Part shown: one piece after another, positions 8,401 to 16,340 of the stretch
How the letters are laid out: every line of letters starts with the position of its first letter
Numbering within the stretch: position 1 is the stretch's first letter
DNA from: Sphingopyxis sp.
GTDB taxonomy: Bacteria; Pseudomonadota; Alphaproteobacteria; Sphingomonadales; Sphingomonadaceae
Length of the DNA: 64,000 nucleotides
Assembly (NCBI GenBank): GCA_030148985.1
Contig: JASBSJ010000085.1
Coordinates: 1-64,000, forward strand
Reading direction: 5' to 3'
The notes under the pieces: model-generated
What the model saw: the letters and a program-made list of their open reading frames with translations, nothing else
What the model was told of the DNA's origin: nothing
The model's database searches: none
Made by a program: the position numbers and the translations under genes

Positions 8401-9909
8401 TTATTCAGCGTCGCCTGGCCACCGCTTCGTATCCGCAAACGCCCGTCCCAGCGCGACGTGCAAATCGGCATCCTCGGCCGCACCGCCCAGCGGGATCTGA
8501 TCGGAGAAATTGTCCGTCGCGCGGTGATAATCGCCCGACAGAAAGGTTTCGAGCAGCTTCATGTCCGAAAAGCTGCCGCCGACCATCAACGACGTGACAC
8601 CCTTCGCGCCCAGCGCCCAGCCGTCCTGCCGCTGGATGAAGGGATCGGCCTCGCCATCCTCGTCGAGCGTGCGGCCAAGCTTCGTCGCTGCCTCGCGCAC
8701 CACCGCATCATAAGCGGGCTTGCCGCGGCCGATCGTCGCGACCGGCGTGCCGCGCGGCGAAATTGCGATCGTGTCGACGTTGAGCGCCACGGTGATCTCG
8801 CCCAGCGGCACCACCGGATGATCGGCAAAATAACGCGCACCGAGCAGGCCCTTTTCTTCGGCGGTCGCCGCCAGGAAATAGATGTCGCGGTCGGGGCGCG
8901 CACCCTTGCCCAGCCGCTTCGCTACCTCGATCAGCACCGCGATCCCGCTCGCATTGTCGACCGCACCGTTGCAGATGCGATCGGCCTCGCCCTCGGGCGC
9001 GCAAATGCCCAGATGGTCCCAGTGACCCAGGAACAGCACCGCCTTGCCGTCGGGTTTCGCGCCGGGCAGCTTGGCGATCACATTGTGGCTGGCAAAGGCG
9101 CGAACCGCCGACTGCGCCGTGAAATTCGCGGTCACGGGCAGCGCGGCGCCCTTATAGTCCGCCGCCTTGGCCGCCTCGCGCAGCGCGGCGCCATCCTGAC
9201 CCGCGGCTTTGAACAGTGCATCGGCGGCGGCGCTCGACAGGAAGCCGCTGACCGGCGCGCCCGCCTCGGCGCTGGCCAGGCGCATGGATTTGCTGCCGAC
9301 GCTTTCGCGCAGCGCGTCCCACGGCACCGCGTCGGTCGCGATCACCAGCACCGCGCTCGCCCCCGCATCGGCGAGCATCTGCCGCCGCTCGCGATAGCGC
9401 GGCAGCGTCTCGCCAAAGGGCGCATTGTCGAACAGCATGATCGCGAGTTTGCCCCGGACGTCGGCGTTGACCTGACCCGCCCCGTCGATGCCATAGCCGA
9501 CGAAGACCGCGGGAAGACCCGCGAGCGCCACCGACGCATCGCGTCCGGTCACGACGATGCCGTCATCGCCGAGCGCGAAATCGCGGCCGTTTACCTTGAA
9601 GGTCGCGGTTCCGCTGAGCGCCTGCGTTTCGACAAAGGGCACCGGCTGGAGCCACGGCGTCGCGCTGCCCGGCACGGCTTCGAGCCCCGCCTTCGCCCAT
9701 TCGCCGACGATATAGGCGATCGTGCGATCCTCGCCATCGGTGCCCGGCGCGCGCCCTTCGAACGCATCGTCCGCCAGCACCCTGATATGGGCGGCCAGCT
9801 CTGCCTCGGTGATCGGCGCGTCGGCCTTGGCGGGCGCGGCCAGAGCCGGGGTCGATAAGGTGATGAGGGCGACGGCCGCAACGGCGGCGCGGAAGGGAGC
9901 AGCGTTCAT
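8401..9909 (-). CDS. M28-family metallopeptidase, exported
   Basis: This 502-aa zinc exopeptidase has a signal peptide (MNAAPFRAAVAAVALITLSTPALAA style, cleavage after ALA near residue 24), a PA-like inserted domain in the first half and an M28 catalytic domain in the second. The two-zinc ligand set is visible: GHWDHLG, GAVDNASG, AATAEEKGLLG (catalytic Glu pair), ALNVDTI and SGDYHRATDN. It is therefore likely a periplasmic or secreted aminopeptidase. The ATG at 9909 was chosen over the one six codons upstream because it opens the signal peptide. It stands alone between two repeat elements. Confidence 0.92.
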   Translation of the reverse strand: MNAAPFRAAVAAVALITLSTPALAAPAKADAPITEAELAAHIRVLADDAFEGRAPGTDGEDRTIAYIVGEWAKAGLEAVPGSATPWLQPVPFVETQALSGTATFKVNGRDFALGDDGIVVTGRDASVALAGLPAVFVGYGIDGAGQVNADVRGKLAIMLFDNAPFGETLPRYRERRQMLADAGASAVLVIATDAVPWDALRESVGSKSMRLASAEAGAPVSGFLSSAAADALFKAAGQDGAALREAAKAADYKGAALPVTANFTAQSAVRAFASHNVIAKLPGAKPDGKAVLFLGHWDHLGICAPEGEADRICNGAVDNASGIAVLIEVAKRLGKGARPDRDIYFLAATAEEKGLLGARYFADHPVVPLGEITVALNVDTIAISPRGTPVATIGRGKPAYDAVVREAATKLGRTLDEDGEADPFIQRQDGWALGAKGVTSLMVGGSFSDMKLLETFLSGDYHRATDNFSDQIPLGGAAEDADLHVALGRAFADTKRWPGDAE

Positions 9910-9980
9910 GGGCGCGCGGCATGACATTTCCGCCGCGGGCAGGCAAGGCGGTTCGTCGAACGACGAACGACCTTCCTTTC

Positions 9981-10106
9981 GCCCTCCCCTTCAGGGGAGG
10001 GCAGCGAGACTTGGCAGCTTGCTGCCTAGTCGCAGCGGGTGGGGTCCATCGGCCTTGCGCAAGGCCGATGGACCCCGCCCCAACCCCTCCCCTGAAGGGG
10101 AGGGGC
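9981..10106. repeat. 126-bp nested palindromic element, copy 1
   Basis: The element starts with GCCCTCCCCTTCAGGGGAGG and ends with the same kind of hairpin; in the middle lies a perfect hairpin of GGTCCATCGGCCTTGCGC paired with its complement. A nearly identical element of the same 126-bp length, in opposite orientation, occurs at 58719-58844. It fills the gap between the convergent/divergent ends of the peptidase and CitE-like genes and has no coding capacity. Confidence 0.9.
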
Positions 10107-10113
10107 TAAGATC

Positions 10114-10917
10114 TCACCGCCCCGCCCGCGCCAGCATCGCGCGCGCCGCGGCGACGTGCATATCCTCGATCATCCGGCCTTCGTGCCGCTGCGCCCCGCC
10201 CGTCGCCGCCGCAACCAGCGCTTCAGCCGCGGCGACCTCGCGCGCTGTCGGCGCGAAAGCGGCGTTGCACGGATCGACCTGCGACGGGTGGATCAGCGTC
10301 TTGCCGTCGAAGCCCAGCCGCCGCCCGTCGGCCGCCTCGGCGGCGAAGCCCGCCGCATCGTCGATCGCATTGTAAACGCCGTCGAAGCACCAGACGCCGC
10401 CCGCGCGCGCCGCCAGCACGATCGCCTGAATCGCGTGGCTCATCGCGCCGCGATCCACCCCGCCCGGCAGCTTCAGCTCGTGCGCGAAGTCGTTAAGTCC
10501 CGCGATCAGCCCCGCAACGGCGTCGTCCGCGGCGATCTCGCGCGCGGCGTAAATGGCGGCGGGCGTCTCGATCATCGCGAGCAGCGGCACGCCAAGGCCG
10601 CGTGTGAGGTCGAGGTCGCCGACCGCATCGACCTTGGGCAGCACAATGGCATCGATCGCCAGCCCCGCGACCGCATCGATGTCCGCCGCCTGATGCGCAC
10701 TCCCCGCGCCGTTGATCCGCACCGCCACCCGCTTGCCCGAATACCCCGCTGTCACCGCCGCGCGCATCGCCGCACGCGCCTCGGCCTTGCGGTCGGCGGG
10801 CACCGCGTCCTCCAGGTCGATAATCAGCATGTCGGCCGCGAGACCCGCGGCCTTTTCGAGCGCGCGGGCATTCGATCCGGGGACATAGAGCAGCGAGCGG
10901 GGAGCAAAATCGATCAT
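10114..10917 (-). CDS. CitE-like HpcH/HpaI aldolase (CoA ester lyase)
   Basis: The 267-aa product belongs to the CitE/malyl-CoA-lyase-like branch of the HpcH/HpaI family: RSLLYVPGSNARALEKA at the N-terminus, DMLIIDLEDAVP with the metal-binding acids, VRINGAGSA, LPKVDAVGDL, AMIETPAAIY with the metal-binding Glu, GLNDFAHEL, and GKTLIHPSQVDPCNAAF. Members cleave or hydrolyse citramalyl-, malyl- or similar CoA esters; the exact substrate is not clear. The start at 10917 (MIDFAPRSLLY) fits the family; the frame upstream is noise. No citrate lyase alpha or gamma gene is adjacent, so it is not part of citrate lyase. Confidence 0.87.
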   Translation of the reverse strand: MIDFAPRSLLYVPGSNARALEKAAGLAADMLIIDLEDAVPADRKAEARAAMRAAVTAGYSGKRVAVRINGAGSAHQAADIDAVAGLAIDAIVLPKVDAVGDLDLTRGLGVPLLAMIETPAAIYAAREIAADDAVAGLIAGLNDFAHELKLPGGVDRGAMSHAIQAIVLAARAGGVWCFDGVYNAIDDAAGFAAEAADGRRLGFDGKTLIHPSQVDPCNAAFAPTAREVAAAEALVAAATGGAQRHEGRMIEDMHVAAARAMLARAGR

Positions 10918-11002
10918 GCGCTTTTCTGTGGCGCAGCCGGGCCATTGCCGCAATAAGGAAGGCGGGTTTGCAAAGAGACGTTTTTGCAAGAGGGGATAAT
11001 CG

Positions 11003-11917
11003 ATGGAATTTGCAATCGCACTGGTGGTTCTGGCGCTGGTGTTCCTGATCTGGGCGTTGACGCCCGTGCGCCAGGGCTTCGCCTATACGATCGAACGCTT
11101 CGGTCGCTACACGCACACCGCGCAGCCGGGGCTCAACTTCATCATGCCGATCTTCGACCGTGTGGGTCGCAAAGTGAATATGATGGAACAGGTGCTCGAC
11201 ATTCCGGGACAGGAAATCATCACCAAGGACAATGCGATGGTCGCGGTCGACGGGGTGGTGTTCTTTCAGGTGCTCGACGCCGCCAAGGCGGCCTATGAAG
11301 TCAGCGATCTTTACCTGTCGATCATGAACCTGACGACGACGAACCTGCGCACCGTCATGGGGTCGATGGACCTCGACGAAACGCTGTCGAAGCGTGACGA
11401 GATCAACCTTCGCCTGCTCCACGTCGTCGACGATGCGACGACCCCCTGGGGGGTCAAGATCACGCGCGTCGAGATCAAGGACATCCGCCCGCCCGCCGAC
11501 ATTTCGAACGCCATGGCCCGCCAGATGAAGGCCGAGCGCGAAAAGCGCGCCAACATCCTCGAAGCCGAAGGGATGCGGGCATCCGAGATCCTGCGCGCCG
11601 AGGGCGAAAAGCAGGGCCAGATATTGCAGGCCGAGGGCCGCCGCGAGGCCGCCTTCCGCGACGCCGAAGCGCGCGAGCGCGAAGCCGAGGCCGAAGCGAA
11701 GGCGACGCAAATGGTGTCCGACGCGATCGCCAGCGGCAATGCGCAGGCAATCAACTATTTCATCGCGCAGAAATATGTCGAGGCGGTCAATGCCTTTGCG
11801 ACCAGCCCGAACAGCAAGACGATCCTGTTCCCGGTCGAGGCGACGCAGCTGATCGGCACCTTGGGCGGCATCGGCGAACTCGCCAAGGATGCGTTCGAAC
11901 GCAAGGGGGGCGCCTGA
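11003..11917 (+). CDS. SPFH/band-7 membrane protein (QmcA-type slipin)
   Basis: The 304-aa protein has one N-terminal membrane segment (residues 3-19) and a long SPFH domain ([22 protein letters not shown], then [21 protein letters not shown]), ending in an alanine/glutamate-rich coiled coil with [23 protein letters not shown] heptads. Proteins of this group form large membrane-associated rings or microdomains and are usually encoded beside an NfeD protein, as here: the nfeD-like gene starts one base after this stop. QmcA of E. coli is the closest named type I recall. An upstream SD is weakly seen (GAGGGGATAATCG before ATG). Confidence 0.92.
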   Translation: MEFAIALVVLALVFLIWALTPVRQGFAYTIERFGRYTHTAQPGLNFIMPIFDRVGRKVNMMEQVLDIPGQEIITKDNAMVAVDGVVFFQVLDAAKAAYEVSDLYLSIMNLTTTNLRTVMGSMDLDETLSKRDEINLRLLHVVDDATTPWGVKITRVEIKDIRPPADISNAMARQMKAEREKRANILEAEGMRASEILRAEGEKQGQILQAEGRREAAFRDAEAREREAEAEAKATQMVSDAIASGNAQAINYFIAQKYVEAVNAFATSPNSKTILFPVEATQLIGTLGGIGELAKDAFERKGGA

Positions 11918-11918
11918 C

Positions 11919-12365
11919 ATGCCCGACTGGCTCAGCAATATGGAACCGCATTGGGCGTGGCTCTCGCTCGGCGTGCTGCTCGCGGCGGCCGAAATCATCG
12001 CGCCCGGTTTCTTCCTCATCTGGATCGGCGCCGCAGCGGTCGTCACCGGGGTCATCGCCTGGGTCGTGCCGCTCAGCGTCCCGCTTCAGCTCGGCATCTT
12101 TGCCATCCTGTCCTTTATCGCGCTCTATGGCGGGCGCCGCTGGCTCAAGGCGAACCCGATCACCACGACCGACCCGCACCTCAACCTTCGCGGCGGCCGT
12201 CTGGTCGGTGAGGTGCTGATGGTCACCCAAGCGATCGAGAATGGCCGCGGCCGCGCCAAGGTCGGCGACGGCGAATGGCCGGTGCGCGGCCCCGACGTGG
12301 CCGAGGGCGCGAAGGTGCGCGTGGTCAGCGCCGACGGCGGGGTGCTGGTGGTGGAGTTGGCGTGA
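11919..12365 (+). CDS. NfeD-family membrane protein
   Basis: A 148-aa protein with two to three membrane segments in the first 75 residues (WLSLGVLLAAAEIIAPGFFL; AAAVVTGVIAWVV; LGIFAILSFIALYG) and a C-terminal OB-fold domain (GRAKVGDGEWPVRG..GAKVRVVSADGGVLVVE). This is the short NfeD form that partners SPFH proteins. The ATG at 11919 follows the upstream stop by one base, so the genes are coupled. The partner role is known for the family; the function of the complex here is inferred. Confidence 0.9.
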   Translation: MPDWLSNMEPHWAWLSLGVLLAAAEIIAPGFFLIWIGAAAVVTGVIAWVVPLSVPLQLGIFAILSFIALYGGRRWLKANPITTTDPHLNLRGGRLVGEVLMVTQAIENGRGRAKVGDGEWPVRGPDVAEGAKVRVVSADGGVLVVELA

Positions 12366-12372
12366 CCACATC

Positions 12373-12462
12373 CGTCGCCCCCGCGCAGGCGGGGGCCGTT
12401 GTCGGCCTTGCCCAGCGCTGAAGCGTAAACCGATTGCGGCCCCCGCCTGCGCGGGGGCGACG
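12373..12462. repeat. Inverted pair of REP-like palindromes, GCGCAGGC type
   Basis: Two 26-nt arms (12373-12398 and 12437-12462) are perfect reverse complements; each contains CCCCCGCGCAGGCGGGGG. The pair sits between the convergent ends of the NfeD gene and a GNAT gene. The layout (two inverted units about 40 nt apart) is the same as at 8306-8392 although the stem sequence differs. Confidence 0.88.
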
Positions 12463-12470
12463 ACTACGTC

Positions 12471-13001
12471 TCAGCCACCCCTTGGCCGCGAATAAATTGC
12501 CGTCACATGCCCCAGCGCGTCGGTGTCGCCGATGTGTCGGAACCCCAGCTTCGCCGCCACCCGCTCCGACGCTTCATGGCCGCGGTCGATGATGCAGCGC
12601 ACATGCTTTGCGTCGAGGTTCGCGTCGGCCCAGCCGAGCACCGCGGTCATCGCCTCGGTCGCATAGCCCGCGCCCCAATGGTCGGCATCGAACGCCCAGC
12701 CCGCTTCGGGCACACCTTCGAGTTCGGGGATGCCACGGCCAAAATAGCTAAGCCCGCCCATACCGATCAGCCGGTCGCTCACCTTGTCGGCGAACACCCA
12801 GTAACCGAAGCCCATCACCGGCCACAGCCCCGCCGAGCTTAAAAACTTGCCCCAGCTGACATCGGGCGCGCGCGGTTCGCCGCCGATAAAGCGCGTGACG
12901 CGCGCGTCGGCCCACATCGCAATATGCGTATCCTTGTCGGCAAGGCGTCCGGGACGCAGGCGCAGGCGATCGGTTTCGATGACGGGGGCGATATTCGACA
13001 T
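12471..13001 (-). CDS. GNAT-family N-acetyltransferase (RimJ/RimL type)
   Basis: The 176-aa product begins with the typical IETDRLRLRPGRLADKD and shows the acetyl-CoA-binding region at WGAGYATEAMTAVLGWA, followed by IIDRGHEASERVAAKLGFRHIG. These are features of the RimJ/RimL-like GNAT group, which acetylate protein N-termini or small amines; no substrate can be assigned. The start at 13001 (MSNIAPVIETDRL) fits; the frame above is basic noise. It follows the methyltransferase-like gene by 32 nt in the same direction. Confidence 0.9.
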   Translation of the reverse strand: MSNIAPVIETDRLRLRPGRLADKDTHIAMWADARVTRFIGGEPRAPDVSWGKFLSSAGLWPVMGFGYWVFADKVSDRLIGMGGLSYFGRGIPELEGVPEAGWAFDADHWGAGYATEAMTAVLGWADANLDAKHVRCIIDRGHEASERVAAKLGFRHIGDTDALGHVTAIYSRPRGG

Positions 13002-13033
13002 GCGCCGCGATGTGCCGAAGCGAACGCGCGCGG

Positions 13034-13594
13034 TCAATCGGGGTTCAGATAATGATCGAACAGGTCGTGCAGCACCGCCTTGCCATCGACCTGTTGCCTG
13101 GCGCGCATCACCGCCAGCGTGTCGACGCGCGTCAGCACGTCCACATGGCGCAGTACGGCGTGATAGTGCGGCCGGTCGGTGAAATCGTGGAACAGCAGGA
13201 CGCAGTCGGGTTTGCAGTGGATGATCGCCTGGAGCAGGCAGGCGACGCGAAAGCGCCCGTCGATCAGCACCGCGTCGGGGCTGCCCCCCATACCGCGCCA
13301 GACCTGCGTGTGATAGCGCGGCCAGTCGCGAAGGCGGCTTTCATCGGCCGGATAGCCCCATTCGCCGACCGGACCGATGTCGATATGGACCGGGGTGAAC
13401 TCGACGGGCTCGGCGGCGATCCCCGCCTGCACGCGCGCGAGCCAGGCGGGGTCGCTGTCGACGCTGACGATGCGCCGCACCTGCCGCGCCGCGACGAGCG
13501 TGCTGCCGCCGCAGCCGAATTCGAGCAGCGATCCCAGCCCCGCCAGCTGCAATTCGAAATGCCGCACTTCGGCGGCGGTCATATGTGGTTGCAT
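13034..13594 (-). CDS. SAM-dependent methyltransferase-like protein
   Basis: The 186-aa protein shows a Rossmann methyltransferase motif I (LLEFGCGGSTLVAA) followed by the strand-2 acid in RIVSVDSDPAW, and a later DAVLIDGRFRVACLLQAI block and HDFTDRP. It resembles small methyltransferases found in surface-glycan or lipid loci, but no partner is adjacent. The start at 13594 (MQPHMTAAEVRHFE) is fixed by GGGGAGGGGGACC directly upstream, a strong ribosome binding site. Substrate unknown. Confidence 0.8.
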   Translation of the reverse strand: MQPHMTAAEVRHFELQLAGLGSLLEFGCGGSTLVAARQVRRIVSVDSDPAWLARVQAGIAAEPVEFTPVHIDIGPVGEWGYPADESRLRDWPRYHTQVWRGMGGSPDAVLIDGRFRVACLLQAIIHCKPDCVLLFHDFTDRPHYHAVLRHVDVLTRVDTLAVMRARQQVDGKAVLHDLFDHYLNPD

Positions 13595-13967
13595 GGTCCC
13601 CCTCCCCATGATCCCCCCGAGCGCGCAGCGTTATGGCAATCGGCGCCGGGCGTCCAGTTCGGCGCCGCCTGCCCGGACGCTTGTGCCGCCCCCAAAAATT
13701 GCTGTCCTACTTCGCTGCGACGTGCCAGCCTCCCTCTCGCTCTTTCACATCACCGGCTTCGGCAAATTCCGCTTAAAGCCACAAAGGAGACAAATTGGCT
13801 GCGCACATGCGTATATTTTGTCGCTTTAAGTGCCGGTCGTCGCGGCGCCGCCAGCGCCCGCGCCTGTCCCCTCGCCCCTGCATGACCTTTGGAATCGGCC
13901 GGCGCGGCACGCCTCCATCGCGACATTCGCATTGGCGCGGCGCGGCACCCGCGCTATCGGCGGCGGC
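13595..13967. promoter_or_regulatory. Divergent intergenic region with a 14-bp inverted repeat
   Basis: This 373-nt gap separates the leftward methyltransferase gene from proB. It holds no conserved gene. An inverted repeat pairs 13772-13785 (CTTAAAGCCACAAA) with 13817-13830 (TTTGTCGCTTTAAG), 13 of 14 positions, around a 31-nt loop. The loop contains AGGAG (13785-13789 overlaps the arm) followed after 5 nt by TTG, opening a 58-codon frame that ends in ATGA overlapping the proB start. The structure could regulate proB; this is inference. Confidence 0.45.
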
Positions 13968-13971
13968 ATGA
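13795..13971 (+). CDS. Possible leader ORF coupled to proB
   Basis: An open frame of 58 codons runs from a TTG with AAGGAG at good spacing to a stop that overlaps the proB ATG by 4 nt. The encoded peptide is rich in Arg, Ser, Pro and Ala (for example RSSRRRQRPRLSPRPC), which is also what a chance frame in GC-rich DNA gives. I do not recognise a homologue. The case rests only on the ribosome binding site, the stop-start overlap and the surrounding inverted repeat, so treat it as a candidate. Confidence 0.22.
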   Translation: MAAHMRIFCRFKCRSSRRRQRPRLSPRPCMTFGIGRRGTPPSRHSHWRGAAPALSAAA

Positions 13972-15074
13972 GCCTGTTTCCGCCCGCCTCCTGCCCGCGG
14001 CTGATCGTCAAGATCGGGTCGGCGCTGCTTGTCGATCCCGATGGCGCGGTGCGGCGCGACTGGCTCGCGGGCATCGCCGCCGACATCGCCGAGCGCACGC
14101 GCGCCGGGCAGCAGGTCGCGGTGGTGTCGTCGGGGGCGATCGCGCTCGGCGCGCGGCGGCTGGGGCTTGCCAAGGGCGGCCGCGCGAGCCTCGAGGATGC
14201 GCAGGCCGCTGCCGCGACGGGGCAGATCGCGCTCAGCCAGGTGTGGGCCGAGGTTCTCGGCGCCGAAGGGCTGACCGCGGCGCAGATGCTCGTGACGCTC
14301 GGCGACCTCGAACATCGCCGCCGCTACCTCAACGCCGCGGCGACGCTCGACCGGCTGCTCAGCCTGGGCGTTGTGCCGATCATCAATGAGAATGACAGCG
14401 TCGCGACCGAGGAAATCCGTTTCGGCGACAACGACCGGCTCGCCGCGCGCGTCGCGCAGGCCGCCGCGGCGCGCGGCGTCATCCTGCTGTCCGACATCGA
14501 CGGCCTGTACGACCGCAACCCGGCGCAGCCGGGGGCGGTGCATATCGCGCGGATCGAGCGGATCGACGCGAAGATCGAGGCGATGGCCGACACCGGATCG
14601 GCGTCGGGCATGGGATCGGGCGGCATGGTGTCGAAAATCGCCGCGGCGCGGATCGCCAACGCCGCGGGCGCGCATCTGGCCATCGCGTCGGGGCGGATCG
14701 ACCGCCCGCTGTCGACCGAGGCGCGGCACAGCCTGTTCGTCGCCGAGCGTGGCGCGAGCGCGCGCAAGGCGTGGCTCGCCGGCGGACTGACCGCCGAGGG
14801 ACGGCTCACCATCGACGCAGGCGCGCTGAAGGCGCTGACGGGCGGCGCCAGCCTGCTCGCCGCCGGGGTGACTGCGGTATCGGGCGGCTTCGCGCGCGGC
14901 GACATCCTCGACATCGCCGGACCCGACGGGCGCGTCGTCGCGCGCGGCCTGTCCGAATATCCCGCCGCCGACGCCGCCGCAATCGTCGGCCTTGGCCGCG
15001 ACGCGCAGGAAGCCGCGCTCGGCTATGCGCCGCGCAGCGCGATGGTCCACCGCGATCATATGGTGCTGCTGTGA
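13968..15074 (+). CDS. proB: Glutamate 5-kinase ProB
   Basis: ProB phosphorylates glutamate in the first step of proline synthesis. The 368-aa length indicates the two-domain form: an amino-acid-kinase domain (LIVKIGSALL; VVSSGAIALG; VVPIINENDSVATEEIRFGDND; GMGSGGMVSKIAAA) and a C-terminal PUA domain (from about residue 280, ending GLSEYPAADAAAIVGLG). The ATG at 13968 (MSLFPPASCPRLIVKIG) puts the kinase domain at the normal position; 46 further upstream codons in frame are low-quality. The gene is followed directly by a palindromic element. Confidence 0.95.
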   Translation: MSLFPPASCPRLIVKIGSALLVDPDGAVRRDWLAGIAADIAERTRAGQQVAVVSSGAIALGARRLGLAKGGRASLEDAQAAAATGQIALSQVWAEVLGAEGLTAAQMLVTLGDLEHRRRYLNAAATLDRLLSLGVVPIINENDSVATEEIRFGDNDRLAARVAQAAAARGVILLSDIDGLYDRNPAQPGAVHIARIERIDAKIEAMADTGSASGMGSGGMVSKIAAARIANAAGAHLAIASGRIDRPLSTEARHSLFVAERGASARKAWLAGGLTAEGRLTIDAGALKALTGGASLLAAGVTAVSGGFARGDILDIAGPDGRVVARGLSEYPAADAAAIVGLGRDAQEAALGYAPRSAMVHRDHMVLL

Positions 15075-15203
15075 TCCTCCCCTGCAAGGGGAGGGGGACC
15101 ACCCGCAGGGTGGTGGAGGGGCACGCGCAGTCAAATGCGGCGTTCGACCTCCTGTGCCCCTCCCCCATGCTTCGCATGGTCCCCCTCCCCGTTCCGGGGA
15201 GGA
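15075..15203. repeat. 129-bp nested palindromic element
   Basis: The element begins TCCTCCCCTGCAAGGGGAGG immediately after the proB stop and ends with CCCCGTTCCGGGGAGGA. Inside are paired blocks such as ACCACCCGCAGGGTGGT and CCATGCTTCGCATGG. The outer arms TCCTCCCC/GGGGAGGA can pair. It belongs to the same general class as the elements at 51654-51786 and 63724-63857. Its last eight bases (GGGGAGGA, 15196-15203) serve as the likely ribosome binding site of the next gene. Confidence 0.85.
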
Positions 15204-15210
15204 ACGTCTT

Positions 15211-16131
15211 ATGACGCACCGCACCCTCGCGATGACCGGCGCGACGGGTTTCGTCGGCGGCGCGACGCTCCGCCAAGCCATCGAGGCAGGCTGGCACGTC
15301 CGCGCCCTCACCCGCCGCCCGCAGCCCGAGCGCGAGGGCGTGACCTGGATCGCCGGCGCGCTCGACGATCGTCAAAGCCTTACCGAAATGGCGGCGGGCG
15401 CCGACGTCGTCATGCACATTGCGGGCGTCGTCAACGTGCCCAACCGCGCCGCTTTCGAAGCGGGCAACGCCACCGCAACCGCGAATGTCGTCAAGGCCGC
15501 GCGCGACGCCGGCGTGACGCGCTTCGTCCATGTCTCGTCGCTCGCGGCGCGCGAACCCGCGCTTTCCGACTATGGCTGGTCGAAGGAGCGCGCCGAGGCC
15601 GTCGTGCAGGAGAGCGGGCTCGACTGGACGATCGTGCGCCCGCCCGCGGTGTTCGGCCCCGGCGATACCGAGATGCTCGACCTGTTCCGTATGGTCCGGC
15701 GCGGCATCGCGCTGCTGCCGCCGTCGGGGCGCATGTCGGCGATCTATGTCGACGACCTTGCCCGCCTGCTCGTCGCGCTCGCCGCCGACCGCGACGCGAG
15801 CATCGGCCAGGTCTATGAACCCGACGACGGCGTGCCGGGCGGCTGGTCGCACCGCGGCTTCGCCCGCGCGATCGGCCGCGCGGTCGGCCGCGCCTATGTG
15901 CCGACGCTCACGACCCCGGCGCTGCTGCTCAAGGCGGGCGGGCGGATCGATCGGTTGGTCCGCCGCGACCGCGCCAAACTGACCCCCGACCGCGCGCGCT
16001 ATATCGCGCATCCCGACTGGGTGGTGACCGAGGGCGCGCGCCCGCCCGCGACGCTCTGGCGCCCCGAGCGCGAAACCGACGATGCGCTCGCCGAAACCGT
16101 GCGCTGGTATCGCCGCGAAGGCTGGCTTTGA
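15211..16131 (+). CDS. NAD(P)-binding epimerase-like protein
   Basis: The 306-aa product is an extended/atypical short-chain dehydrogenase: GATGFVGG nucleotide-binding motif at residues 10-17, VVMHIAGVVNVP, VHVSSLAAR, and the YGWSKERAE segment holding the catalytic Tyr-x3-Lys. It resembles the NDUFA9-like/epimerase group often annotated as complex I-associated or sugar epimerases; substrate unknown. The start at 15211 has GGGGAGGA 7 nt upstream, contributed by the end of the palindromic element before it. Confidence 0.87.
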   Translation: MTHRTLAMTGATGFVGGATLRQAIEAGWHVRALTRRPQPEREGVTWIAGALDDRQSLTEMAAGADVVMHIAGVVNVPNRAAFEAGNATATANVVKAARDAGVTRFVHVSSLAAREPALSDYGWSKERAEAVVQESGLDWTIVRPPAVFGPGDTEMLDLFRMVRRGIALLPPSGRMSAIYVDDLARLLVALAADRDASIGQVYEPDDGVPGGWSHRGFARAIGRAVGRAYVPTLTTPALLLKAGGRIDRLVRRDRAKLTPDRARYIAHPDWVVTEGARPPATLWRPERETDDALAETVRWYRREGWL

Positions 16132-16170
16132 TGTCTGACCCCGATCCCGACAACACCGCCACAACCCAAT

Positions 16171-16248
16171 CGTCATCCCGGCGAAGGCCGGGATCTCACC
16201 CTATCGATTTACCGCACCGGCGAGATTCCGGCCTTCGCCGGAATGACG
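16171..16248. repeat. 78-bp paired REP element, copy 1
   Basis: Left arm 16171-16197 (CGTCATCCCGGCGAAGGCCG and on) and right arm 16222-16248 are near-complementary, separated by a 24-nt spacer. The copy at 44218-44295 has the same arms and almost the same spacer (two differences by eye), so the pair behaves as one unit. The GGCGAAGGCC core relates it to the other GCGAAGGC repeats here. Confidence 0.9.
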
Positions 16249-16340
16249 GATTGAGGGAATATCGGCCGCCCATGCCCCTCCATCGCCCGCCCGTCGAAGC
16301 GTGCATTGCCAAGGACCGGGTGCATCCCTAGATTTGTCCG

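Noticed and set aside
14992-15210. N-terminal extension of the NAD(P)-binding protein through the palindromic element
   Set aside because: The extra 73 codons translate repeat DNA and part of proB; the ATG at 15211 has a strong ribosome binding site and opens the conserved Rossmann fold.
16128-16331. 67-codon frame after the NAD(P)-binding gene
   Set aside because: It runs straight through the REP pair at 16171-16248 (RRRPGSHP-type translation) and has no good ribosome binding site.
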